DNA of 64,000 nt from Natrinema salaciae (lineage in GTDB: Archaea > Halobacteriota > Halobacteria > Halobacteriales > Natrialbaceae). Each line of letters begins with the position of its first letter. Position 1 is the first letter of the stretch. The stretch covers positions 868,001 to 932,000 of the forward strand of contig NZ_FOFD01000001.1 of assembly GCF_900110865.1 (NCBI RefSeq), written 5' to 3'. The position numbers and the translations under genes were made by a program. The notes under the pieces are model-generated. The model worked only from the letters and a program-made list of their open reading frames with translations. It had not been told where the DNA came from and ran no database searches. Shown one piece after another: positions 23,411 to 31,979 of the stretch.

Positions 23411-23903
23411 TTATTGTTGTATTGATGTCGTCTGCTTAGTTAGCGCGCGATTCGGTGGAAGGCGACTTCCAGCATCCTGTCGACACATCGTCGCAGACCT
23501 ACCAGCCTCCTGGGTAGGGGTAGTAGGACGTCTACCAACGTCCCGCATAAGTCTTGTGTTCTAACCATTATGGCATAATATATATTCGGATTCAATTATA
23601 ATGGATCGGCATAGCCCATAAATTACTGCTATATGCAGACTGTGCGCCACTTTCCGACCTGCCTGCTTCTTTATAATATATAATTTGGTATAGTTAGGAA
23701 ATTATAATTTTGTGTGCAACGACACCCCTTACACGACGGTCCACGCCGTACGAAACGAAGCAACCGAGTAAGCGATGGCTCATCCGTTCCTGCAACGAAC
23801 TGCCGGAACGTATCGTTTCATTCGACACCGAGTAGTAGCGTCGCCGTCCGACTGGGTCGTCGACCGGGGGTGAAAGTGACGATGCCGAAGACCGCCGACG
23901 CGA
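23411..23903. other. AT-rich upstream region of the S-layer gene
   Basis: No gene is seen in these 493 bp. From 23560 to 23715 the DNA is unusually AT-rich for this genome, with two strong minus-strand TATA candidates (about 23578-23588 and 23671-23690). Either would give an untranslated leader of roughly 135 or 235 nt before the csg start codon, consistent with csg genes being transcribed with leaders in other haloarchaea. Confidence 0.6.
23567..23579 (-). promoter_or_regulatory. 13-bp palindrome in the csg promoter region
   Basis: ATTATG-G-CATAAT is perfectly symmetric around one base and abuts a run of alternating AT (aatatatatt). It lies where a TATA box for the S-layer gene is expected, so symmetry may serve TBP orientation or a regulator. 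Confidence 0.4.
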
Positions 23904-24170
23904 TCAGGCGTCGTCGGCTTTCTCGTCCCAATCGGTAAAACAATCCTCGGGCTGGACGTCTCGTATCGCGTCCGTTCCCTCGCTTGGAATGTGCTTGAAA
24001 CAGCGCGGTTCGTCCTCCGTAACGGCGATCCACGCCGCCTCGTCGCCGCACTCGGCGCAGCGAGGTGCCCCGCCGAAGCGAAGCGCGTACCACCAGCGAA
24101 CTCCCTCGAGTCGGTCGCGTATCCTCGCGCCGAGACGGGTTCGAACGCGTGACAGACGACCGTCGGTCAC
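23904..24170 (-). CDS. Small Cys/His protein, possible zinc binder
   Basis: The 88-residue protein has a basic N-terminal part (RLSRVRTRLGARIRDRLEG) and a central CAECGDEAAWIAVTEDEPRC-F-K-H arrangement, which gives CxxC followed by CxxH, a plausible zinc-binding knuckle. The end is acidic. Haloarchaea encode many such small zinc-finger proteins. I do not recognise a named family. It lies alone between the S-layer promoter region and the HxlR gene. Confidence 0.65.
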   Translation of the reverse strand: MTDGRLSRVRTRLGARIRDRLEGVRWWYALRFGGAPRCAECGDEAAWIAVTEDEPRCFKHIPSEGTDAIRDVQPEDCFTDWDEKADDA

Positions 24171-24312
24171 GGTCGATCGACCACCTCGAGTCGGTCACTG
24201 ACATCGATCATATGGGGTGGTACGTCGCGTGAGGATTACGTCTTCGCATCCGATCTCACGACCGTCTCCGCGACCCGAGAGGCGCGTCGCGATCCCGTCG
24301 GTGAGTATCGGT

Positions 24313-24687
24313 TCAGGCGATCGAACTCTCTTCGTCCGACGCGGCCGCCAGATGCTGTTTTCCCCACGCTTGCATCTCCTCGATGACGGGCTCGAGCGAT
24401 TCGCCGATCTCGGTCAGCGAGTACTCGACGCGAACGGGTTTCTCGCTGACGATCTCTCGGTCGACGAGTTGTTTCTCTTCGAGGTCGCCGAGGACGTCCG
24501 AGAGGACCTTACTCGAGATGCCGCCGATCTCCGCTTGGAGTGCGTTGAACCCGAGCGGCCCGTTATCGAGCAGTCGGTGGATGACGACGGTATGCCACTT
24601 CTTGCCGATCAGCGTGGCGGTGGAGGTGATCGAACACCAGTCTTCGCCTGCGCACCATACTTCCAGTCGGCGGGACGATTCTCCCAT
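24313..24687 (-). CDS. HxlR-family regulator with N-terminal cysteine pair
   Basis: The 124-residue winged-helix protein matches HxlR: ATLIGKKWHTVVIHRLLDNG, then FNALQAEIGGISSKVLSDVL as helix-turn-helix, LVDREIVSEKPVRVEYSLTE as wing, and a C-terminal dimer helix. HxlR proteins such as YodB and HypR sense electrophiles or oxidants through an N-terminal cysteine. Here Cys12 and Cys18 (WCAGEDWC) sit before the fold. It is divergent from a thioredoxin-reductase-like flavoprotein across 159 bp of symmetric promoter elements, so a redox-responsive regulator of that gene is likely. Confidence 0.87.
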   Translation of the reverse strand: MGESSRRLEVWCAGEDWCSITSTATLIGKKWHTVVIHRLLDNGPLGFNALQAEIGGISSKVLSDVLGDLEEKQLVDREIVSEKPVRVEYSLTEIGESLEPVIEEMQAWGKQHLAAASDEESSIA

Positions 24688-24786
24688 ACTCGCCCGTTGG
24701 TAGCGCGTCGGTTAATAGTTACGTACTGTAATCGACTTACCAATCGTTATCCGAGTGCGGAACCGAGCGCGTCACTTACCGTCCAG

Positions 24787-24808
24787 TAACCGAATAACTG
24801 GTCGGTTA
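24787..24808 (+). promoter_or_regulatory. Inverted repeat upstream of TATA, flavoprotein promoter
   Basis: TAACCGA-8 nt-TCGGTTA is a perfect inverted repeat lying just upstream of the TATA-like ttatatttat (24811-24820). It occupies the BRE-proximal region and is a strong candidate site for the divergent HxlR regulator. Confidence 0.55.
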
Positions 24809-24831
24809 GCTTATATTTATCCCTGTAAAGA

Positions 24832-24846
24832 CGTAACCTGGTTACG
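24832..24846 (+). promoter_or_regulatory. 15-bp palindrome abutting flavoprotein start codon
   Basis: CGTAACC-T-GGTTACG is symmetric around its centre, between the TATA element and the ATG at 24847. It shares the GTAACC/GGTTA core with the upstream repeat, so one dimeric protein may bind both. Binding here would block transcription initiation. Confidence 0.55.
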
Positions 24847-25893
24847 ATGAGTGACCGGAAAGCGGAGACTCGCGACGCGACGGCAGCGGACCAACGCTAC
24901 GAGGTTGCCGTAATCGGCGGCGGGCCGGCAGGACTCACCACCGCCCTGTACGCCGCACGCCTCGGACACGAGACAGCGGTGTTCGACCGCGGTGGCGGCC
25001 GCGCTGCGATGATGAAGGACACGCACAACGTCATCGGTACCCCCGAATCGGTGTCGGGCAACGAGTTCCTCTCGACCGCCGTCGAACAGATTCGATCCTA
25101 CGGTGCGGACTACCGACGGGAGTTCGTCACTGCGGTCGAGCAAACGGACGGCGCGTTCGCGCTCGAGACGACGGACGGCTCGGCCGTGGCGGACAGCGTG
25201 GTTCTGGCCACCGGGTTCTCGGACGGCCGGCCCGAGCCGCCGCTGCCCCGGACCGGGCGCGGGCTCCACTACTGCCTCCACTGCGACGCGTACATGTTCG
25301 TCGACGAACCGGTGTACGTGATGGGTCACGGCGACAGCGCGGCCCACGTCGCGATGATCATGCTGAACGTCACCGACGAGGTCGACCTCCTGCTCCGCGG
25401 CGACGAGCCGACGTGGAGCGACGAGACGGCGAGGATGCTCGAGGGCCACCCCGTCGACGTCGTTCGCGAAGACGTGACCGGCGTTCGGAACGGCGACGAC
25501 GGCTGGCTCGAGGCGCTCGAGTTCGCCGACGGGACGAGCCGCGAGTACACGGGCGGCTTCGCGATGTACGGGAGCGAGTACAACAACGACCTCGCGGCGT
25601 CGCTCGGCGCGGAGCTGAACGACGACGGGACGGTCGCCGTCGACGATCACGGCCGGACGTCCGTCGACGGACTGTACGCCGTCGGTGATCTGACGCCCGG
25701 ACACAACCAGATCCCCGTCGCGATGGGACAGGGCGCGAAGGCGGGAATCGCGATCCACAAGTCCCTCCGCGAGTTCCCGAAGTCGATCGCGGAACTCGAA
25801 GCCGAGGGTGCTGTCTCCCCGAGCGACGTTCCCGCGATGGCCGCCGGGCTGCGGAGTCAGGCGAGCGAGCACTCGGCCGCAGAGGGAGACTGA
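24847..25893 (+). CDS. Thioredoxin-reductase-like FAD/NAD(P) oxidoreductase
   Basis: The 348-residue flavoprotein has the TrxR architecture. The FAD motif is AVIGGGPAGLTTALYAARLG (residues about 21-40), followed by a CxxC in HYCLHCDAYMF near residue 140, a second dinucleotide motif MGHGDSAAHVA, and the C-terminal FAD motif GLYAVGDLTPGHNQIPVAMG. The redox pair CLHC is present, so disulfide reduction is possible, but the NAD(P) site looks diverged (GHGDSA). Its partner may be a thioredoxin, glutaredoxin or another disulfide. It is probably controlled by the divergent HxlR regulator. Its transcript should be leaderless. Confidence 0.87.
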   Translation: MSDRKAETRDATAADQRYEVAVIGGGPAGLTTALYAARLGHETAVFDRGGGRAAMMKDTHNVIGTPESVSGNEFLSTAVEQIRSYGADYRREFVTAVEQTDGAFALETTDGSAVADSVVLATGFSDGRPEPPLPRTGRGLHYCLHCDAYMFVDEPVYVMGHGDSAAHVAMIMLNVTDEVDLLLRGDEPTWSDETARMLEGHPVDVVREDVTGVRNGDDGWLEALEFADGTSREYTGGFAMYGSEYNNDLAASLGAELNDDGTVAVDDHGRTSVDGLYAVGDLTPGHNQIPVAMGQGAKAGIAIHKSLREFPKSIAELEAEGAVSPSDVPAMAAGLRSQASEHSAAEGD

Positions 25894-25946
25894 GCGACGC
25901 GCTCGGAGTGGTCGCGGCGGGGCGCGACGGATGCTGCACAGCGTCG

Positions 25947-27362
25947 TTATTGCAGCGTCCCCGAGAGTACCTTCGCGGCGACCAACACCGGGTCCCACGT
26001 GGTGTTGAACGGCGGTGCGTACGCGAGATCGTAGTTTTCTACGTCCGAGACGGTCGCCTTCGCCTCGAGGGCCGCGACGATCGCGTGACTCCGGTGGACC
26101 GCCCCCTCGCCGTACTCGCTGACGAGGCTCGCGCCGAGGACGCGTCCGGAGTCGCGATCGGCGGTCAGGGTAACGGTGACGGTCCCGTCCTCGGGATAGT
26201 AACCGGCGCGGGAGTTCGCCGTCACCGTTTCGGTGACCGGGTCGAACCCGGCTGCGCGGGCCTCGTCGGGGTCGAGAACGCCGGTTCGGGCGGCCTCGAC
26301 GTCGAACGCCTTCACGGCCGCCGTGCCGGCGATACCGCCGCCCTCGGTCGGCGTGCCGGTGACCGTCTGTCCGACCGCACGACCGTGTCGGTTGGCGGTC
26401 AACGCCAGCGGCACGTACGCCGGGTCGCCGGTGACGACGTGCGTCGCCTCGGCGCAGTCGCCCGCCGCGTAGACGTCCGCCGCGCTCGTCTCCCGATAGA
26501 CGTCGGTGGCGATCGCACCGGTCTCGCCGAGTTCGATCCCGGCGTCTTCGGCGAGGGCCGTTCGGGGGCGAACACCGGTCCCGAGCAGCACCATCTCGAC
26601 CGCGACTCGCTCGTCGTCGGTGACGACGGCCTCGACGCGGTCGCCGCCCGCCAGCTCCCGAACGTCGGCATCGAGACGGAGCGCGACGTCCTGTTCTCGG
26701 AGGTGGTCGGCGACGTATTCGCTCGTTTCGTCGCTGAACCCCTTCAAAACGCGATCGCCGCGCTGGAACAGGGACACCTCGAACCCGTTCGCCGCCAGCG
26801 CCTCGGCCATCTCGACGCCGATGTAGCCGCCGCCGACGATGCCAACGGGGCCGGTACAGTTCTCGAGGTACCGACAGGCCGGCCCCCGATCCGGTTGCTG
26901 AAGTCCCTCGCCGTCGCGCGCTCGAGCGACGTACTCGCGGAGTTCCTTCCCGTCGCTCATCGAGCCGAGCGTGTACACGCCCTCGCGGTCGACGCCGTCG
27001 ATCGGCGGCACCACCGACTCCGATCCCGTCGCGATCAGGAGGTGTCCGTAGGGCTGGACGACCGTTCCGGCCGCGGATTCGGCAGTGACCGTCCGCGCGT
27101 CGGTGTCGATCTCGACCACCTCGTGTCCCGTCCGGAGATCGATGTCGCGCTCCTCGCGGAACTCCTCGGGGGTCACCGAGACGAGCTCCTCGAGCGACTG
27201 AATCTCCCCTTTGACGTAGTAGGGGAGTCCGCAGGCACCGTAGGAAACCCACTCGCCTCGTTCGAACACGACGACGTCGCGGTCGGGATCGTCGCGTCTC
27301 GCCTTGCTCGCCGCGGACATTCCGGCTGCGTCACCGCCGACGACGACGAACGGATCGTTCAT
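25947..27362 (-). CDS. CoA-disulfide reductase / NADH oxidase-like flavoprotein
   Basis: The 471-residue enzyme belongs to the FAD-dependent pyridine nucleotide-disulfide family with a single active Cys. It has VVVGGDAAGMSAASKARRDD at the N-terminus, SYGACGLPYYVKGEI containing the catalytic Cys (about residue 43), the NAD site VGIVGGGYIGVEMAEALAAN, and ATDVYRETSAADVYAAGDCA for FAD. A dimerisation domain ends the protein. Known relatives reduce CoA disulfide or coenzyme A persulfide, or reduce oxygen with NADH. The start at 27362 begins the Rossmann motif cleanly. It is convergent with the TrxR-like gene. Confidence 0.87.
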   Translation of the reverse strand: MNDPFVVVGGDAAGMSAASKARRDDPDRDVVVFERGEWVSYGACGLPYYVKGEIQSLEELVSVTPEEFREERDIDLRTGHEVVEIDTDARTVTAESAAGTVVQPYGHLLIATGSESVVPPIDGVDREGVYTLGSMSDGKELREYVARARDGEGLQQPDRGPACRYLENCTGPVGIVGGGYIGVEMAEALAANGFEVSLFQRGDRVLKGFSDETSEYVADHLREQDVALRLDADVRELAGGDRVEAVVTDDERVAVEMVLLGTGVRPRTALAEDAGIELGETGAIATDVYRETSAADVYAAGDCAEATHVVTGDPAYVPLALTANRHGRAVGQTVTGTPTEGGGIAGTAAVKAFDVEAARTGVLDPDEARAAGFDPVTETVTANSRAGYYPEDGTVTVTLTADRDSGRVLGASLVSEYGEGAVHRSHAIVAALEAKATVSDVENYDLAYAPPFNTTWDPVLVAAKVLSGTLQ

Positions 27363-27634
27363 ACGGGCCGATATGAAGGCTACGCATACATAGGATTGGG
27401 AAACGGCACTGGGTGTGCGAAACGCGACGGCGCGTCGCCCCCGCGACACCTGTCTCGAACCCCGTGGTCGGGTTCGAGCGGTCGACTCCGACCGCAGAAG
27501 GGACGAGATCGACGGATTCGGGACCAACAGCCCCGACCGGCAGCGAGATCCCACGCGAGAAGTGAGTCCGAGGTCGTTGGCGAGCGTCGGGAGAGTAGCG
27601 GTGACGGACGGCGTCCGGCCCGGTCCGACAGCGG

Positions 27635-28009
27635 TCAGGACAGTGCCGACGTGACGTCGGTCGACGAAACCATCCCGAGGTAGTCGTCGCCGTCCTCGAC
27701 CGGGAGGTGTTTGATACCGAAGGTGGTCATCATCGCCGCGACCTCCTCGAGGTAGAGGTTCGGCGGGACTGTCTCGACCGATTTCGTCATGACGTCGGCC
27801 ACCCGTCGGTCAGTGGGATCGTGCCCCTCGGCAGCGGCGGCGACGAGGTCGGTGCTGGTAACGATCGACGGTGGGTCCGTCGACACCACCAGCGCGCTGA
27901 TCTCGCTGTCGCGCATCGTCGCCGCGGCTTCCGCGAGCGTCTCGTCTTTCGAGACCATTTCCAGCGGCGTCGACATTACGTCCTCGACGGTTCTGTTTGC
28001 GGCGGCCAT
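27635..28009 (-). CDS. Two-CBS-domain protein
   Basis: The 124-residue protein is a tandem CBS pair: VEDVMSTPLEMVSKDETLAE for the first and VADVMTKSVETVPPNLYLEE for the second, each followed by ALVV or HLPV strand signatures. Such pairs bind adenine nucleotides and sense energy status, usually by interacting with a partner protein. No partner gene is adjacent. I start at the ATG at 28009 (MAAANRTVEDVM), since the longer reading adds nine weak residues. Confidence 0.87.
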   Translation of the reverse strand: MAAANRTVEDVMSTPLEMVSKDETLAEAAATMRDSEISALVVSTDPPSIVTSTDLVAAAAEGHDPTDRRVADVMTKSVETVPPNLYLEEVAAMMTTFGIKHLPVEDGDDYLGMVSSTDVTSALS

Positions 28010-28643
28010 ACCCACACATATGCTAACAGAACCCATGACACTTCCGGATGACGCGACTCGGTAGCGGCCGCGTCAACAGCGTCTCGACGACCGCGGTATC
28101 GCTCCGCGCTCGCTCGTGGCAGGTACCGAACGCGGCGGGCGCAGCGGTGGACGACCGCGCGCCGACGGTCGCGTCGGACTCGAGTGAGTGCGTCGGCTCA
28201 CCGGGAACGTGTCGCTCCGAAGACCCTCGTCGGACCGGCCCGAGCCGCGGAAAATATCGGCCGAAGGCCGACATCCCCCGACTCGGGTGACAGTAGATGG
28301 TGGGTGAACGCGGGATCGGCCCCTGTAGCGATGTGGCTGCAAGCCCATGTGACGATGTGGTTGTGTGCGTCACGACGAGTCGATTCCGGTCGCGGCGAGG
28401 GTCCGAATGTCTCGGGTCGGACGGATTCCGTCGGGTGCACGACTACCCCCTCGTCCCTCGCCGCTCTCACCTCGAGTCGGTTATACAATAGCTCTGTTCC
28501 CCTCATAGTGAGGTAACATCATCGTAACCGGGTCGTATCCGGGGATCTCGGCTCACGATCCGCGCTCGAGACCGGTTCGGTCCGATAGCGGCCGCTCGTC
28601 TCAGCGACGGGAGACGGCGGTGAGGAGGCGTACGTCGACACCG
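28010..28643. other. Gene-free region between CBS and formate dehydrogenase genes
   Basis: These 634 bp contain overlapping short frames on both strands but no protein signature or strong promoter that I can support. A minor repeat (gatgtggctg / gatgtggttg) is present near 28330-28360. A diverged remnant cannot be excluded. Confidence 0.5.
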
Positions 28644-31600
28644 TCAGGCGTCGTCGGCGAGGCGTGGCCCGTCGCTGGACCCGACGTCGGGCGTTCGCAA
28701 CACCGTCTCTTCGGTCTCCGCACCGAGCGCCTCGAGCCGGACGCTCGAGATTTTGTACTCGGGGATACCGGCTTGCGGGTCGAACGTCTCCTGGGTGAGT
28801 TTGTTGACCGCGCCGGCCGCGAAGTGCATCGGGATGAACAGCGTTCCCTCGCCGACGCGCTTGGTGACCTTCGCCTTCACGACGATCTCGCCGCGCCGGG
28901 ACTCGACGCGGACGTATTCGCCGTCCGCGACGCCGAGTTCGGCGGCCGCCTCGGGGTGGATCTCGACGAAGCTCTCGCCGACGTGGTCCATCAGCCCCTC
29001 GACGCGGCGCGTGATCTGGCCGGTGTGCCAGTGGTAGAGCACCCGTCCCGACGTGAGCGTGAGCGGGTACTCCTCGTCGGGGAGTTCACCGGGGTGGCCG
29101 CCGTCGGCGGGCACGAAGCGCGCTTTCCCGTCCTCGAAGTTGAAGTCACCCTCCTCGTAGTCGTAGAGGTACGGGGTACCGGGGTGGTCCGCGTCCGGAA
29201 CCGGCCACTGGAGACCGTGTTGCTCGCCCTCCTCGAGCCGGTCGTAGCTCACGCCGCCGTAGATGGGCGTGAGATCGCTGATCTCGTCCATGATCTCGCG
29301 CGGGTGGTCGTAGTCCCAGTCGTAGCCCAGCCGCTCGGCGAGCGCCTGGGTGATCTCCCAGTCCTGTCGGGCCGACCCCGGCGGCTCGGCGCTGGGTCGG
29401 ACCCGCTGGATGCGGCGCTCGGTGTTCGTGAACGTGCCGTGTTTCTCCGGCGAGGTCGCCGCCGGCAGGATCACGTCGGCGTGCTCGGCGGTCTCGGTCA
29501 CGAAGATGTCCTGGACGACCAGAAACTCGAGGGCGGCGAGCGCCGCGCCGGCGTGATCGACGTCGGGTTCCGAGAGCGCGGGATTCTCGCCGACGACGTA
29601 CATGCCGCGCAGGTTGCCCTCGCGGGCCTCGGCGAGCATCTCCGGCACTTTCAGGCCGGGCTCCTCGGGCGGCCGCTCGCCCCACACCACGCCGAACTTC
29701 TCGCCGACCGCGTCGTCGGCCGGGTCCTGATAGCCGGGGAGGCTGCCGGGGAGCGTCCCCATGTCCCCGCCGCCGCCCTGGACGTTGTTCTGGCCGCGGA
29801 ACGGCGAGAGGCCGGCCCCGGGCTTGCCGAGCTGTCCCAGCACGAGCGCGAGGTCCGCCATCGCCAGCAGGTTCTCCGTGCCGGTACGCTGCTGGGTCAT
29901 TCCCATCGCCCAGCCGAAGACGACGGAGTCGGCATCGGCGAGCGTCTCGGCGGCCGACGCCAGTTCCTCGGGGGAGACGCCGGCCAGATCCTCGACTCTC
30001 TCGGGTGTGAACGCCTGTACCTTCTCTTTCAGCTCGTCGAAGTTTTTCGTGTTGCGCTCGATGAACGCCTCGTCGTGGAGGTCGTGCTCGATGATGTACC
30101 GAATCATCCCGTTGAGCCACGTCACGTCGTAGCCGGGGGTGGTTCGGGTGTACTGGTCGGCGTGCTCGGCGATGCCGACCTTCCGGGGATCGAAGACGAC
30201 GAGATCCGCGCCGTCCCTGACGTTCCGCTTGATGCGAGTCGCCAGCACCGGGTGGGACTCGGTGGTGTTGGAGCCGCTGATGAGGTAGGCGTCGGCCTCG
30301 CCGACGTCCTCGTTGATGCGGTTGGTCATCGCGCCGTAGCCGACCGTCTGTTGGAGCGCCGCGACCGTCGAAGAGTGACAGAGCCGCGCGCAGTTGTCGA
30401 CGTTCTTGGAGCCGAGCACCTGCCGGGCGAACTTCTGGACGAGGTAGGCCTCCTCGTTGCTGCCCTTCGAAGAGGCGAGACTGCCGACCGCGTCGACACC
30501 GTGTTCGTCCCGAATCTCGGAGAGCCGTTCGGCGACGAGGTCCAGCGCGTCGTCCCACGTCGCTTCCTCGAGTTCGCCGCTCTCGTTGCGGACGAGCGGC
30601 GTCGTGAGCCGGTTCTCGCTGTTGGCGAACTCGTGGCCGAACTTCCCTTTCACGCAGGTCGAGAAGTTGTTGGCGGGCGCGTCGTCGGGGTCGTCGACGG
30701 GCATTACGCCGAGCGAGTCGCCGTCTTTCCCCCACATCTCGAAGCGACAGCCGACCGCGCAGAAGCCGCAGGTCGTCTCCGCCGTGTCGATCTTGCGCAG
30801 CCGGTAGTCGCTGACCGCGTCGGCGATGTCGAACAGGTAGCCCTCGGGAAGCGTGTTCGCCGCGATCGATTCCGCGGTGTGCTCGCCGGCCAGGAACGCC
30901 TTCCGCCCGTACTCGCCGGCCGTCGTCTCGAGTGTCCGCTTCGCGTTCTCCACGAACGCGGCGACGCCGCGCCGGTCGCCGTTCGTGGTCGCGCCGGCAC
31001 CGACCGCGACGTCACCGCCCGGCGCTGGCGTTCGGTTGGGCGCGGTCGTGTCGTCGAGCGTCTCCGCGTCCTCGTGATCGATAACCCGCCCGATCGAGTT
31101 GCGCTGGGTGAAGCCGGGCAGCGGGAGGGTCCCGGCACCGCCGATTCCCTTCTCGGTCAGCGCGCCGGTCGGACAGACCGTCGCGCAGTGGCCGCAGGAG
31201 ACGCAGTCGGAGTCGGCCATCGTCTCGGCGTCGGACTGGAAGCCGATGCGGGTGTCCTCGCCGTGGCCCTCGATGCGGAGGACGCCCTCGGCCTGCACGT
31301 CGTTACAGCCGTCGACGCACCGGTTACAGAGAATACACTTGTTGCGGTCGATCTGGATGAACGACGAGGTGTCGTCGAGCGGTTCGTACTCGTCGCGCTC
31401 GTCGAAGACACCGTACCGCGGGTGATCGACACCCTCGCTGATCGCGGTGCGCTGGAGTTCACAGCGGCCGTTCCCGTTGCAGGTCGTACACCGGAGGTTG
31501 TGGTTCGAGAGGACGAGGTCGAGGTTGACGCGCCGGCTCTCCGCGGCGGCGGGCGTGTCCGTCTCGACGGCGAGGCCGTCCGCCGCCGGGAACGAACACG

Positions 31601-31979
31601 ACGGCACGAGCCCGTGTGCCTCGGTCTCCACCACGCAGGTCCGGCACTCGCTGCGCGGACCGATCCCGTCACTACAGTCGCCGTCGCGGTCGTAGTGGCA
31701 GAGCGCGGGGACATCGGCATCGCCGTCGACGGCGTCCGCGCCGGGAGCGACGCTGACGACGTCGTCGTCGACCGCCTGCATCGCGTCGATGATCGTCGAC
31801 CCCGGCGGGACGGTCACCGGTTCGCCGTCGACCGTCACGGTCGTCGGCTCCCCGCCGCGAGTGCCGACGGCAGGATCGTTCGCGGTCCCGGTCTCGAACT
31901 CGGCCGTGACCGGCGTCTCTGTGCGCGGATCGTCGAGGTCCGGCACCCCCGGTAGCGGATCGTTCGTGTTCGTGCTCAT
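28644..31979 (-). CDS. fdhA: Formate dehydrogenase alpha subunit, molybdopterin, Cys-type
   Basis: The 1111-residue protein oxidises formate at a Mo- or W-bis-MGD site. It begins with a NuoG-like part: a 2Fe-2S ferredoxin domain with Cys94, Cys102, Cys112, Cys115 and Cys128, and a His-Cys cluster near residues 160-173. Two 4Fe-4S motifs follow (CILCNRCVDGC at 215-225, CVSCGHCATVC at 259-269). After an acidic linker (about 300-345) comes the catalytic half, with CGFCAVGC (404-411) for another 4Fe-4S and NCARLCHSS, where Cys534-His535 replace Sec-His of E. coli FdhF. The end has the KVTKRVGEGTLFIPMHFAAG dinucleotide-binding region. It overlaps the NuoF-like gene by 4 nt (ATGA). Assimilatory nitrate reductase is a weaker alternative. 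Confidence 0.9.
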   Translation of the reverse strand: MSTNTNDPLPGVPDLDDPRTETPVTAEFETGTANDPAVGTRGGEPTTVTVDGEPVTVPPGSTIIDAMQAVDDDVVSVAPGADAVDGDADVPALCHYDRDGDCSDGIGPRSECRTCVVETEAHGLVPSCSFPAADGLAVETDTPAAAESRRVNLDLVLSNHNLRCTTCNGNGRCELQRTAISEGVDHPRYGVFDERDEYEPLDDTSSFIQIDRNKCILCNRCVDGCNDVQAEGVLRIEGHGEDTRIGFQSDAETMADSDCVSCGHCATVCPTGALTEKGIGGAGTLPLPGFTQRNSIGRVIDHEDAETLDDTTAPNRTPAPGGDVAVGAGATTNGDRRGVAAFVENAKRTLETTAGEYGRKAFLAGEHTAESIAANTLPEGYLFDIADAVSDYRLRKIDTAETTCGFCAVGCRFEMWGKDGDSLGVMPVDDPDDAPANNFSTCVKGKFGHEFANSENRLTTPLVRNESGELEEATWDDALDLVAERLSEIRDEHGVDAVGSLASSKGSNEEAYLVQKFARQVLGSKNVDNCARLCHSSTVAALQQTVGYGAMTNRINEDVGEADAYLISGSNTTESHPVLATRIKRNVRDGADLVVFDPRKVGIAEHADQYTRTTPGYDVTWLNGMIRYIIEHDLHDEAFIERNTKNFDELKEKVQAFTPERVEDLAGVSPEELASAAETLADADSVVFGWAMGMTQQRTGTENLLAMADLALVLGQLGKPGAGLSPFRGQNNVQGGGGDMGTLPGSLPGYQDPADDAVGEKFGVVWGERPPEEPGLKVPEMLAEAREGNLRGMYVVGENPALSEPDVDHAGAALAALEFLVVQDIFVTETAEHADVILPAATSPEKHGTFTNTERRIQRVRPSAEPPGSARQDWEITQALAERLGYDWDYDHPREIMDEISDLTPIYGGVSYDRLEEGEQHGLQWPVPDADHPGTPYLYDYEEGDFNFEDGKARFVPADGGHPGELPDEEYPLTLTSGRVLYHWHTGQITRRVEGLMDHVGESFVEIHPEAAAELGVADGEYVRVESRRGEIVVKAKVTKRVGEGTLFIPMHFAAGAVNKLTQETFDPQAGIPEYKISSVRLEALGAETEETVLRTPDVGSSDGPRLADDA

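Noticed and set aside
28023-28620. Several overlapping short frames between CBS and formate dehydrogenase genes
   Set aside because: Arg/Pro/Ser-rich sequences on both strands, as expected from GC-rich noncoding DNA; no promoter or family match.
28644-31979. Selenocysteine-containing formate dehydrogenase
   Set aside because: The active-site position reads Cys (TGC), with no in-frame TGA, so it is the Cys form.
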